NCBI RefSeq assembly: GCF_025791835.1
Contig: NZ_JAOXLP010000040.1
Location: forward strand, 1 to 24,760
Length of the DNA stretch: 24,760 nt
Direction: 5' to 3'
Source: Roseomonas xinghualingensis
GTDB taxonomy: Bacteria; Pseudomonadota; Alphaproteobacteria; Acetobacterales; Acetobacteraceae
The notes under the pieces were generated by a model. It saw nothing but the letters and a program-made list of their open reading frames with translations. It had not been told where the DNA came from and did no database searches. The position numbers and the translations under genes are program-made. This document shows, in pieces, positions 6,803-14,631 of this stretch (positions are counted from its first letter, which is position 1; every line of letters begins with the position of its first letter).

Positions 6803-9800
6803 TTAGAACCCCCGCGTGGCGAGACGATGCGTTAGGCCGGGCGGCACTCGCGTCACCATGGGTGCGGGATCCTTCCGCACGGGCAGCATGACCGGTCCTG
6901 TCAGCATGACGCCGTGCTCGCCCAGGAAGCGGTCCAAGTCCTGAGGCGTGCGTGCTGTGACAATCGTACCTGTCTCCGTGTGAAGCGCGGGCTGTGCGAC
7001 CTTCAGCCAAGCATGGCCACTGCGCTCGCAGGCCAGGAAGTACAGCCGCTCGATTGCGTGGGCTGGCGTGTGGTCAAGCTGCGCGCCCTCGGTCGGGAAG
7101 TCCTCGAAGGATAAATTCAGATCCAGGAGCGGTTGCAGTGCCGCCGGGCGAGCCCAGAACATGGAACCCGAGGGGAAGTCCAGCGCGCGAATGGGCGAGA
7201 GTGTTACGCCCATGCGTGCGGCCAAGTCCCGTGCCGTGGTGTAGTTCCCGTTCCAGCCCAGCCAGCGTCGGATGGATCCGTAATGCTGTGGCGCCACCAT
7301 ACCAAGCTTTGGCAGGCGTGCGAAGGCATCGAGGATGCTAGACACCACCGCCCGCGAGCCCAGCAGGTTCTCGTAGAGGAAGCTGCGCCAGGGCGCGAGG
7401 AAAGTGGCGTGATCCGAGCGCTTGGAGTGCAGGTGCAGCACTAGATCGTGGCCGACATGGGCATCAGCGAAGCCGACTAGCTTAGGCGCAATGTCCCGCC
7501 CGCGGTTCGGCATCACCCGGACATCCACCGATCCCTCCTGCCAGTCGGCGAAGGTGGCGCGGATCACGGCCGCCTTTGCCTCGGTGTCGGTGGAGAGGAA
7601 GAGGTTAGCCGGCACGGGTAGATTGCGCAGATACGCGCGGACCTCCGCTCCGATCTCCGGATGGAACAGGTGACAGATCACCGCCACGCGCGGCGCGGGG
7701 CTGCCAAGCGGAGGGAAGTCAAAGGGTACGGCCAAGCCGTAGTCGCTCTCCATCGGCCGGCTGGTGTTCGGCTCCTCTTGCGCTGCCGGTGGCTCCTCTC
7801 TCGTGTCAGCGGGCTTCGTATCCTCCACCGGCTCGGGACGGTACCGCGTGATCGGCACGGATGCGACAAGGCGGCGCACGGTGGCCCGGAAGGCCTCCGG
7901 CCGTGCCTCATGCCGTACCTGCTCCAGCGCCGTCGCGCGCACGCGCCCCCATAGGACCTCATCAGAATACAGGCGCGCGCAGGCCTCAGCAAAGGCGGCG
8001 GCATCGTCGGCGATCAGCACCTCCCGTTCGTCCTGCCAACCCAGCTGCTCCGCGATAAGCCGCGTGACCACCATGGGGATGCCGAGGGCGGCGGCTTGGT
8101 GCACCTTGTGGGGGATGCCCGCGCCCAGGCGGCTGGGCACCACCATTACCCGAGCATCGGCCAGGGCGCCGCGCAGGTCATCCACCATGCCGCGCAGATC
8201 CAGCATGGAGCCGTCCAAGGCCTCGATGCTCTTCGCCTTATTCATGCCGACGACGGTGAGGCGCATCGCCTCACCCAGCCGCCGCCGGACACCAAGCAGG
8301 ATGTCCTTCGCGAACCAGCGCACCGCCTCGGCGTTCGGCGCGTCCTCCGCCTGGATGGCGCCAAGGAAAACGATCCGGTCGCGCTCCCCGTAGCCAGTCT
8401 GCAGCGGCTCATCCTGCAGCGCGTGGGCAAGGATGTGGACATCCGGGGCGCCGTAGATCTCCAGCGTTTGCTGTTCAGCGGGCGATACGGAGAGGATGGT
8501 GTCGGCCAGGCGGGTGAGACCGACCTCAGCAGCTACCATGTGGTGCCGCTGCTCCTCCGCCACGGGATTCCCGGCGGCCTCCCGCCGCTGCAGGTCGCGT
8601 GTCACGAATAACGCCTCGGCGTCGTAGATCACGCGTGCATCGCCAATCAGGTCGCGGTCCGTGCCCACCGCCTGCTCGAAAATGGCCATGTTCGGGGGGC
8701 GACACACTATGATGGCATCGAAATGTTTGCGCCGTGCCTCCAGATAGGCGCGCAGTTGCGTGCCGTCGGCGGCGATCAGCACCTCAATCCGCTTATCCAG
8801 AGCGCGGCGCACGCCATACCAGGTCTCGGGATGGCGGTGAGTGGGAAAGAGCGCCACCTCGGCACCCGCTTCCACTAGCTCGTGCAGGAAGCGGTTGGCA
8901 CGCGGGTAGCCTGTACCCAACTCGGGCTTGGGCACGCGATCGTCGATTACCAGGATGCGGGGGCGGTCCGAACGCGCTGTACGAGCCGCGATGACGTTCA
9001 TTGGGTCCAACGGGAACTGGCCATCCAGCCACGCGCGGTGCCGCTGCGTGAAGATCCGGTGGTTTGCCTGCTGCAGCGCAAGCGCCTCTGACGATGAGGA
9101 GGAACTACCGAACTCGTAGTGGACGATCGCCGCGTCCGGGTCGAAGACCACGCGCCGCCCGCTCTCCCTGAGGCGCAGGCAGTAATCCGTCTCCTCATAA
9201 TAGGCTGGGGCGTAACGCTCGTCGAAGCCACCCAACTCAGTCCAGAGCGCCATGGGCGTCAGCAGTAAGGCGCCAGAGCAGTAGTCCACGTCGCGCTGGA
9301 ACATGTGGTCTGGCGCGTTCGGGTCCTGCCCGCGCCCATAACCAGAGGCGGCGCCATTGCGCCAGAGGATGGAGCCCGCCTCCTGCAGCGTGCCGTCTGG
9401 CAGGATAATGCGTCCGCCGACCGCGCCGATATCAGGGGCCGAGTCCAAGGTACGCAGCGCGGAGGCCACAGCCCCTGGCAGGAGCTGCGCATCGTTGTTC
9501 AGCAACAGTAGTGTGCGGCCGGTAGCCAATTTCGCCGCGCGGTTCACGCCCTTCAGGAAGTGCAGGTTTGTCTCGCTGCGGATAACCGTCGCGCCCTCGA
9601 TCCTCTCCAGCAGCGTGCCCGTGCGGTCGCTTGATCCGTTGTCGAAGATTATTATCTCCACCCCAGGCGCATCGCCAGAGAGGGTCTCCTTGATCGAGCG
9701 TAAGCAGCCGAAGGTCAGCTCCGCTTGGTTGAAGAGCACGAGGATGATGCTGACCTCGGGTTTCTCCGAGCGCGGCAGGCGAAGCGACGCGGAGGTAGCG

Positions 9801-11155
9801 AGGAAGACATCAAGCTGGCCGCAGAGCAGCGTTCGCATGGCTGCCTTCGCTGACGGCGCCTCCGCTGCGGCCTCAACCGGCGGCGTGGTCGGCTCCGTAG
9901 GGGGGGGAGGAGGCAGAGCCGGGGTCTTGGTGGTATCCGGGCGCAGGCGCCGTTCCTTCAGAAGCCGCACGGCAACGCGCAGCGGCCGCGTGATTCGCCA
10001 GGATGTGGAATTGACGTAGCGCGCGATCACGGCCTCGACCTCGGCCCGGTGTCGCGCAGCCATCTCGGTGCGGTCGTGGATCGGAGTGGCTGCGCCAGCC
10101 CCACCTTTCTCAGACTCCTGCCGCTGCTGGCGCAAATCCGCCGTCAGTTGCATGGCTAAGTGGTCGCGCCGGTCAATCAGTTCGTCACGTTGGCGTATGG
10201 TGGCGGCCCGCGCGGCGGCGGTGGCACCGAGGAAAGCAATCTGCGCTTCCTTCGCCGCTGCGATCTCGCGTTGAACCGTCAACAACTCGTGCTTCCAGGA
10301 GAGCTCCGCCCGCACGGCCTCGGCGGCAGCGGCGGTTGAGTGAATTTGCCGTGTCAGTTCCACGATCTGTGCGTCTTTGGCGGCGATCTGCTCGCGCACA
10401 GCCAGCACCTCAGCCTGCCTCTGAAAGGCTTCTCCGCGGGAGGCAATGCGGCGACGGAACGCGGCCGCCTCCTCGGAGCCTAGCCCGAAGAGGGCACGCA
10501 GCGGCGCCGGGTGATCCGGCCCCACGCCAAGAACTCCGAGGCCATTGGAGTGGTCGAAGGCAAAGGCGGGATATTGTGTGCGCAGCTCCTCCCACAGCCG
10601 CCAGACGCCGAAGCCACGCTCGCGCACATTGACATCGTGGAATAACACGACAGCACGGGAGGAGAGGGCCGATCGCCAGGTTTCGAAATCGTGCAGCACG
10701 GCCTCGTGGCTGTGCAGACCATCGATATGGAGGAGATCGATCCCCCCCCTTGTGCCATCCTCGGGAAAATACCTGCGGGCTTCGTCGAAGGTCGAGCGGA
10801 TTAGGGTGGAGAACTGACCGTAATGCGCGGCATTAAAGCCGGCAACGTCAAGGTATACGTCTTCGCCGTAATGCCCGGCGTGCTCGTCACCTTGCCAGGT
10901 ATCGACCGCAAAGGCGCGTCCGCCCGGACAGAAGGCGTTCATCGCCTGGCAGAAGGCGAAATAGGAATTGCCGGAATGCGTGCCCAGCTCAACAAAGGTG
11001 GCGGGGCGCAGCGCCTTCACAAGCCAGTAGGCGAAGGGAAGATGCCCGGTCCAGGGACCAGGCGTTACGATCCGTACAGGGTCCCAGGTTAGTTCCGGGC
11101 CCAGGTCAAGCTCGTCCAGTCCGTTCGCCATTCTTGCGTTCACTCCGATGCGCAC
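6803..11155 (-). CDS. Multidomain methyltransferase / coiled coil / GT2 / GT4-like / rhamnan-synthesis-F protein (1450 aa)
   Basis: Four catalytic-type modules are joined in one frame. Residues about 35-225 form a class I SAM methyltransferase (FVELGTHSGNSYFAFCQAM; then IDLLHIDGLHSHE and VVLFHDVN), of the Methyltransf_24 type. Residues about 250-400 are Ala/Gln/Glu/Arg-rich and probably a coiled coil. Residues about 460-720 are a GT2 domain (VSIILVLFNQAE, IIIFDNGSSDRTG, LLLLNNDAQLLPG, CSGALLLTPMALW, YYEETDYCLRLRESG). Residues about 730-1110 are a GT-B/GT4-like module (RPRILVIDDRVPKPELGTGY, SRLGAGIPHKVHQAAALG). Residues about 1155-1400 match RgpF (rhamnan synthesis F): VICHLFHPEI, MPNRGRDIAPKL, VLHLHSKRS, DFPSGSMFWARP. 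A GTG at 11155 opens the frame, but an ATG at 11131 preceded by GGAG may be the true start. The likely role is adding and capping or methylating several sugars of a rhamnose-containing chain. It sits 58 bases after gtrA. Confidence 0.88.
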   Translation of the reverse strand: MRIGVNARMANGLDELDLGPELTWDPVRIVTPGPWTGHLPFAYWLVKALRPATFVELGTHSGNSYFAFCQAMNAFCPGGRAFAVDTWQGDEHAGHYGEDVYLDVAGFNAAHYGQFSTLIRSTFDEARRYFPEDGTRGGIDLLHIDGLHSHEAVLHDFETWRSALSSRAVVLFHDVNVRERGFGVWRLWEELRTQYPAFAFDHSNGLGVLGVGPDHPAPLRALFGLGSEEAAAFRRRIASRGEAFQRQAEVLAVREQIAAKDAQIVELTRQIHSTAAAAEAVRAELSWKHELLTVQREIAAAKEAQIAFLGATAAARAATIRQRDELIDRRDHLAMQLTADLRQQRQESEKGGAGAATPIHDRTEMAARHRAEVEAVIARYVNSTSWRITRPLRVAVRLLKERRLRPDTTKTPALPPPPPTEPTTPPVEAAAEAPSAKAAMRTLLCGQLDVFLATSASLRLPRSEKPEVSIILVLFNQAELTFGCLRSIKETLSGDAPGVEIIIFDNGSSDRTGTLLERIEGATVIRSETNLHFLKGVNRAAKLATGRTLLLLNNDAQLLPGAVASALRTLDSAPDIGAVGGRIILPDGTLQEAGSILWRNGAASGYGRGQDPNAPDHMFQRDVDYCSGALLLTPMALWTELGGFDERYAPAYYEETDYCLRLRESGRRVVFDPDAAIVHYEFGSSSSSSEALALQQANHRIFTQRHRAWLDGQFPLDPMNVIAARTARSDRPRILVIDDRVPKPELGTGYPRANRFLHELVEAGAEVALFPTHRHPETWYGVRRALDKRIEVLIAADGTQLRAYLEARRKHFDAIIVCRPPNMAIFEQAVGTDRDLIGDARVIYDAEALFVTRDLQRREAAGNPVAEEQRHHMVAAEVGLTRLADTILSVSPAEQQTLEIYGAPDVHILAHALQDEPLQTGYGERDRIVFLGAIQAEDAPNAEAVRWFAKDILLGVRRRLGEAMRLTVVGMNKAKSIEALDGSMLDLRGMVDDLRGALADARVMVVPSRLGAGIPHKVHQAAALGIPMVVTRLIAEQLGWQDEREVLIADDAAAFAEACARLYSDEVLWGRVRATALEQVRHEARPEAFRATVRRLVASVPITRYRPEPVEDTKPADTREEPPAAQEEPNTSRPMESDYGLAVPFDFPPLGSPAPRVAVICHLFHPEIGAEVRAYLRNLPVPANLFLSTDTEAKAAVIRATFADWQEGSVDVRVMPNRGRDIAPKLVGFADAHVGHDLVLHLHSKRSDHATFLAPWRSFLYENLLGSRAVVSSILDAFARLPKLGMVAPQHYGSIRRWLGWNGNYTTARDLAARMGVTLSPIRALDFPSGSMFWARPAALQPLLDLNLSFEDFPTEGAQLDHTPAHAIERLYFLACERSGHAWLKVAQPALHTETGTIVTARTPQDLDRFLGEHGVMLTGPVMLPVRKDPAPMVTRVPPGLTHRLATRGF

Positions 11156-11213
11156 GTCCAGCGCGCTACGCGGCCGATCGAGCGGCTCCGGTATATCGGC
11201 ATCAACCGCGCGC

Positions 11214-11666
11214 TCATACCCCGGGAGGCCCGCCGGCCACGCCCGGACGGCGGGCAGCGAAGCTAAAATGCTTGTGACCGAGATAGCTAGTGAACACCGG
11301 CACGGCCACTCCGATCACATGTGCCACGGCGTCGGGATGCCAAGCGAAGCCGATGGTAGGGAGGACGTGGTTCCGTAGCCCCAGGGCGATTAGCCAAACC
11401 TGAGCCGCGGCGGCGAGGTTGACCAGCCCGAAGCGTAACAGCTCTTGCCGCCATCCGTCACCGGAGCGCCGAAAGACGAAGGCCCGGGACAGTGTCCAGG
11501 CCGTGATCATACCGCAAAGATAGGCGGCCAGCACAGCCCAGCCATATGGCATGGAGGTGCTGAACAGAAAGCGGCTGCCGATGTTCACGCCGGCTGCGAA
11601 GCCGCCCACCAGAAGAAAGCGGAGGAAGGAGTGGGCAAGGAGGCGGCGTATCGGCTCAGGCCACAC
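11214..11666 (-). CDS. GtrA-family membrane protein (150 aa), candidate polyprenyl-P-sugar flippase
   Basis: This small protein has four hydrophobic segments arranged as in GtrA: LRFLLVGGFAAGVNIGSRFL, WAVLAAYLCGMITAWTLSRA with the conserved FVFRR after it, LRFGLVNLAAAAQVWLIALG, and AHVIGVAVPVFTSYLGHKHF. GtrA proteins act in the inner membrane and are thought to move or present polyprenyl-phosphate-linked sugars. In mycobacteria a GtrA protein (Rv3789) is encoded beside dprE1 and dprE2 and is linked to decaprenyl-phospho-arabinose. The same partners are close by here, which suggests the same cargo. The start codon at 11666 lies inside the end of the FAD oxidoreductase gene (11-base overlap). 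Assignment to the family is firm; transport of arabinosyl lipid is inference. Confidence 0.88.
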   Translation of the reverse strand: MWPEPIRRLLAHSFLRFLLVGGFAAGVNIGSRFLFSTSMPYGWAVLAAYLCGMITAWTLSRAFVFRRSGDGWRQELLRFGLVNLAAAAQVWLIALGLRNHVLPTIGFAWHPDAVAHVIGVAVPVFTSYLGHKHFSFAARRPGVAGGPPGV

Positions 11667-12939
11667 GTTCCGCCATCTCCCGCCCTACGCGCACGCTCTC
11701 GGCGATGCCGCGGTCCTCGGGGTAGTAGCTGGAGGTGTCGGCGGCCTGCAGGCCGCGAATCGCCGTTTGCACGGGTGGAAGCCGGTCCAGATAGCCAGGT
11801 GGGCAGACGGGCTGGGCGTGCCGCAGCCGCCCGACGGTCGCGGCAATGCGATCCGCGTCTGTCAGCGCGGGGTTCACCATGCGGAGGTAGCTGAATGATT
11901 CGTCGATCAGTGCCTGGTCGTCCCAGCTGAACTTTGGGTGGGTAATGGGCATATAGTAGGGAACATAAACGACGTGATCGCCGCCGAGTGAACGAAGATT
12001 GGAAAACTCCACAAAGCCGGGGATCTCAATGCGCGGATCGTTTGTGTTCACCCAGAAGTTTGGGGTCACGCTCTGACGTAGCTTGTGCACCACGCAGGCC
12101 ACGCCAATATTCTCCAGCGCGCCGTACTGCTGGCGCGCTGGCTCCGGTAGATTGGGCACCAGCTGCGGTAGCAGGACAAGGGGCACGGTGCTGATGACTT
12201 CGGCAAAGGGGTGGAAGGCGCCGTCCGCGGTCACGCCCATCACTGCGCCGCCTTCGGATTCGATGCGCTCCACTTTGATTCCGGTCCGCACCGCCCCGCC
12301 CATGGCGGCGATGCGCTCCACCAGCCGACGCACTAATGTTTCTGAACCACCCTCGATGTAGCCGAGCTGCTCCTGCATGAGGCTGCGGCGTGAGGTGCCA
12401 ACGCGCTTGAGCCGCGTCCAGAGCCAAGCGGCGGAAACGTCGTGTGCGCGCTCGAAAAACTTTAGGGTGAAGAGCTTCTCCCAGAGAACCTCCCAGGCCC
12501 GCTCCCCGCCCCAGGACTTCACCCAGTCGTCGGCGTGCAGCCTATCCAACGAGCGCCAGTCGCTTCGCTTGGTGCTGATGAACATGTGCAAACCGTATCG
12601 GATCTTCGTGGCCATATCGAGGTGCGGAAAGCGCAGCAGCGAGACGGGGTCGCCCCAGGGATGCAGCGCGCCACCGTAATAATAGCCCATTCGCGTATCC
12701 CGCCAGCGAATAGCCCCGGAGAGCCCCAACTCCTCCATCAGCTCGAAGGTCGGGCGGTCCGCTTTGCAAAGGAAGTGGTAGAAACGTTCCAGGCTGATCC
12801 CGCCGAAGTCAAAATGCGCAGCCATGCCACCCGGGCGGTCGTCGGCCTCGAACACTGTCACGCGATGCCCGGACTTTGCTGCGTGGTATGCGGCCGCTAG
12901 GCCCATCGCACCGGCACCGATCACGGCCACGTCTGTCAT
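11656..12939 (-). CDS. FAD-dependent oxidoreductase, amine-oxidase/protoporphyrinogen-oxidase-like fold (427 aa)
   Basis: The protein opens with a dinucleotide-binding motif, VIGAGAMGLAAAYHAAKSGH (GxGxxG at 8-13), followed by TVFEADDRPGGM, with the Glu that binds the FAD ribose at about 31. LGYIEGGSETLVRRLVERI and a C-terminal GLQAADTSSYYPEDRGIAES correspond to the second FAD-contact regions of the NAD(P)-binding_8/amine-oxidase superfamily. No UDP-galactopyranose mutase signature was recognised, so that function is not claimed. Members of this group are frequent in exopolysaccharide clusters without a known reaction. It lies four bases after the SDR gene and overlaps gtrA by 11 bases, so it belongs to the same lipid-sugar block. 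A redox step on a sugar or lipid carrier is possible, but the substrate is unknown. Confidence 0.8.
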   Translation of the reverse strand: MTDVAVIGAGAMGLAAAYHAAKSGHRVTVFEADDRPGGMAAHFDFGGISLERFYHFLCKADRPTFELMEELGLSGAIRWRDTRMGYYYGGALHPWGDPVSLLRFPHLDMATKIRYGLHMFISTKRSDWRSLDRLHADDWVKSWGGERAWEVLWEKLFTLKFFERAHDVSAAWLWTRLKRVGTSRRSLMQEQLGYIEGGSETLVRRLVERIAAMGGAVRTGIKVERIESEGGAVMGVTADGAFHPFAEVISTVPLVLLPQLVPNLPEPARQQYGALENIGVACVVHKLRQSVTPNFWVNTNDPRIEIPGFVEFSNLRSLGGDHVVYVPYYMPITHPKFSWDDQALIDESFSYLRMVNPALTDADRIAATVGRLRHAQPVCPPGYLDRLPPVQTAIRGLQAADTSSYYPEDRGIAESVRVGREMAERVA

Positions 12940-12943
12940 CGCG

Positions 12944-13885
12944 TCAAAATTCCAGGGTTACGTCGGAATAAGGGCCGGGCCCGAAGGTCTCCGTCAACGC
13001 CGTTCCAAAGGGCGTCGGGCGGATATCGAAGATGTCCCACCATGGAATCAACTCGAACTCGTCGGGAGTAACGAGCGCTTTCAGCTGCTTGGTGGTGAAG
13101 GGGGCATTGGGGATGGCTAGGCCGTAGACCTTCAGCATAATCCAGAAGGCAGTGTAGGGGATGTGCAGGATCGCCGCCCGAGCGCCCGTGACGTGCTTGA
13201 TGCCGCGGATGATATCGACGTAGTCCACCTTCTCGCGCCCCGTGATGTTATAGGCGCCGGTGGTGCGGCTTGCGAGGCAGCTCGCGATGATCCGGCAGAA
13301 GTCCCGAGCGTAGAGCGGCTGGCGCATGTAGCGGCCGGAGCCGGGGATAGGGAAGACGGGCAGGCGCCGCATGAAGCGGGAGAGCCAGCCCAGGTGCTTG
13401 CGGTCGAACAGCCCGAACATGAGGGTTGGGCGCAGTACCACATGCGGGATGCCGGATTGTGCTACCAGCGCCTCCTGCGCTTTCTTCGTCTCTGTGTACC
13501 AGTCCCGGGCCATGGAGTTCACTACGGAGGAGCTGACATGGACTAGATAGGGCACGCCGTGGCGCTTCATGGCGGCAAGCGCCCGCTCTGTCGCAACGAT
13601 GTTGTTGCGACGGAATGCCTCTTCCATCTCGCCTCCGATCTGGGCCTGGAGCATGGCACACGCTGCGGCGCCGACGCAGGCCTCCTCCCACGCGCCGGAA
13701 TCGGCCATGTCGGCTTCGATCACCTTGACCTTCGGATGCAGGCGGCGGAGCGTTGCGACATTGGCGGGGTGCTTGTCGACGGCAACGAGATCTCGAAAGC
13801 CCTGCTCCTGCAGAAGCAGGACTAGGTTCTGCCCCACCAGCCCCGCGGCGCCGAACAAGACGATCTTTCCGGACCGATCGGGCAT
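12944..13885 (-). CDS. NAD(P)-dependent extended SDR, epimerase-like (313 aa)
   Basis: An N-terminal Rossmann motif, IVLFGAAGLVGQNL (GxxGxxG at 12-18), is followed by VAVDKHP, where an Asp at the end of beta-2 favours NAD. VHVSSSVVNSMARDWYTETK carries Ser and the Tyr-x3-Lys pair near 129-133. Later blocks, RPTLMFGLFDRKHLG and YNITGREKVDYVDIIRGI, fit the atypical/extended SDR group. The ATG at 13885 is chosen; the frame stays open to 14038, but that part overlaps the DprE2 gene and lacks homology. It is five bases from the DprE2-like gene and four bases from the FAD oxidoreductase gene. The substrate is unknown. Its place suggests it works with the polyprenyl-phospho-sugar enzymes or makes another activated sugar. 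Confidence 0.83.
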   Translation of the reverse strand: MPDRSGKIVLFGAAGLVGQNLVLLLQEQGFRDLVAVDKHPANVATLRRLHPKVKVIEADMADSGAWEEACVGAAACAMLQAQIGGEMEEAFRRNNIVATERALAAMKRHGVPYLVHVSSSVVNSMARDWYTETKKAQEALVAQSGIPHVVLRPTLMFGLFDRKHLGWLSRFMRRLPVFPIPGSGRYMRQPLYARDFCRIIASCLASRTTGAYNITGREKVDYVDIIRGIKHVTGARAAILHIPYTAFWIMLKVYGLAIPNAPFTTKQLKALVTPDEFELIPWWDIFDIRPTPFGTALTETFGPGPYSDVTLEF

Positions 13886-13890
13886 GGCGG

Positions 13891-14631
13891 TCACAGTTTG
13901 AGCCGCTTGAAAACTGCATCCGGCAGCAAGCGGATCGCCAGCATCACCGGTCGCCAGAACCAGGGTGTGTAGAGGATGGCAGGGCCGACCTTCATCGCGC
14001 GGTGAATGTCGGCTCCGACGCGCGCAGGCGTGGCCCAAAGCGGGCTGCCCTTGGGCATCCCGGCCGTCATCGGCGTATCGACGAAGCCCGGCTCCACAAG
14101 CGTTACCGCCACCCCAGCGCGGCCCAATCGGTGGCGCAGGCCCTGGGTAAAGACCCGCAGCCCGCCCTTGGCGCTGCCGTAGATATAATTGCTGGCGCGT
14201 CCACGATCCCCTGCAACCGAGCCGATCACGGCCAAGCTGCCATGCTGTTGCGCCTCCATCAGGTTGCCCAGATAGGTCATCAGGGAAGCAGGGCTGAGCA
14301 GGTTCACCTCTATCTCACGCAGCATCACGGCGGCGTCGGCCTCACCAGCCCGCTGATCACCCAGCGTTCCATGCGCGATCAGGGCGGCGTCAATTCCGTC
14401 CATTACGTTCCGGGCGGCTTCCACCAGCGCGGCATGGCCCGCTGTCTCGGTCAGATCCGTCACGGCGGTGGCTACAGACGACGCGCCTCGCACGCGCAGG
14501 TCTGCGGCTACTGCTTCCAATCGCGCTGGGTCGCGCGCCACGAGGAAGAGGCGCGCGCCTTCTTCTGCGAAGCCTCGCGCGACCGCCTGCGCGATGGCCG
14601 ACGTGGCTCCGAAGATTGCCACCTTTAACAT
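13891..14631 (-). CDS. dprE2: DprE2-like SDR: polyprenyl-phospho-2-keto-ribose reductase (246 aa)
   Basis: This classical short-chain dehydrogenase is very like mycobacterial DprE2 (Rv3791), which reduces decaprenyl-phospho-2-keto-ribose to decaprenyl-phospho-arabinose with NADH. It starts MLKVAIFGATSAIAQAVARG, a nucleotide-binding loop with Ala in place of the last Gly of the usual pattern. The active-site block VIGSVAGDRGRASNYIYGSAK has Ser, then Tyr151 and Lys155. TLVEPGFVDTPMT and a hydrophobic, basic C-terminus (WRPVMLAIRLLPDAVFKRLK) also match the family and may contact the membrane-bound substrate. The ATG at 14631 overlaps the end of the DprE1 gene by seven bases; an upstream extension to 14721 is shadow sequence. 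Pairing with a DprE1 homologue makes the assignment strong. The exact lipid is inferred. Confidence 0.86.
   Translation of the reverse strand: MLKVAIFGATSAIAQAVARGFAEEGARLFLVARDPARLEAVAADLRVRGASSVATAVTDLTETAGHAALVEAARNVMDGIDAALIAHGTLGDQRAGEADAAVMLREIEVNLLSPASLMTYLGNLMEAQQHGSLAVIGSVAGDRGRASNYIYGSAKGGLRVFTQGLRHRLGRAGVAVTLVEPGFVDTPMTAGMPKGSPLWATPARVGADIHRAMKVGPAILYTPWFWRPVMLAIRLLPDAVFKRLKL

Noticed and set aside
5928..6806. 292-codon plus-strand frame opposite the GT2 gene
   Set aside because: It is antisense to a well-supported GT2 domain and shows no recognisable motif.
6801..7010. N-terminal extension of the GT2 protein to an ATG at 7010
   Set aside because: It lies wholly inside the coding region of the megaenzyme and is His/Arg/Ala-rich without homology, as expected of a shadow frame.
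11656..12939. UDP-galactopyranose mutase
   Set aside because: The FAD-binding fold fits, but the substrate-binding motifs of that enzyme were not recognised, so only the broad superfamily is stated.
13753..14628. 291-codon plus-strand frame opposite the DprE2-like gene
   Set aside because: The opposite strand encodes a clear SDR with active-site motif; this frame has none.
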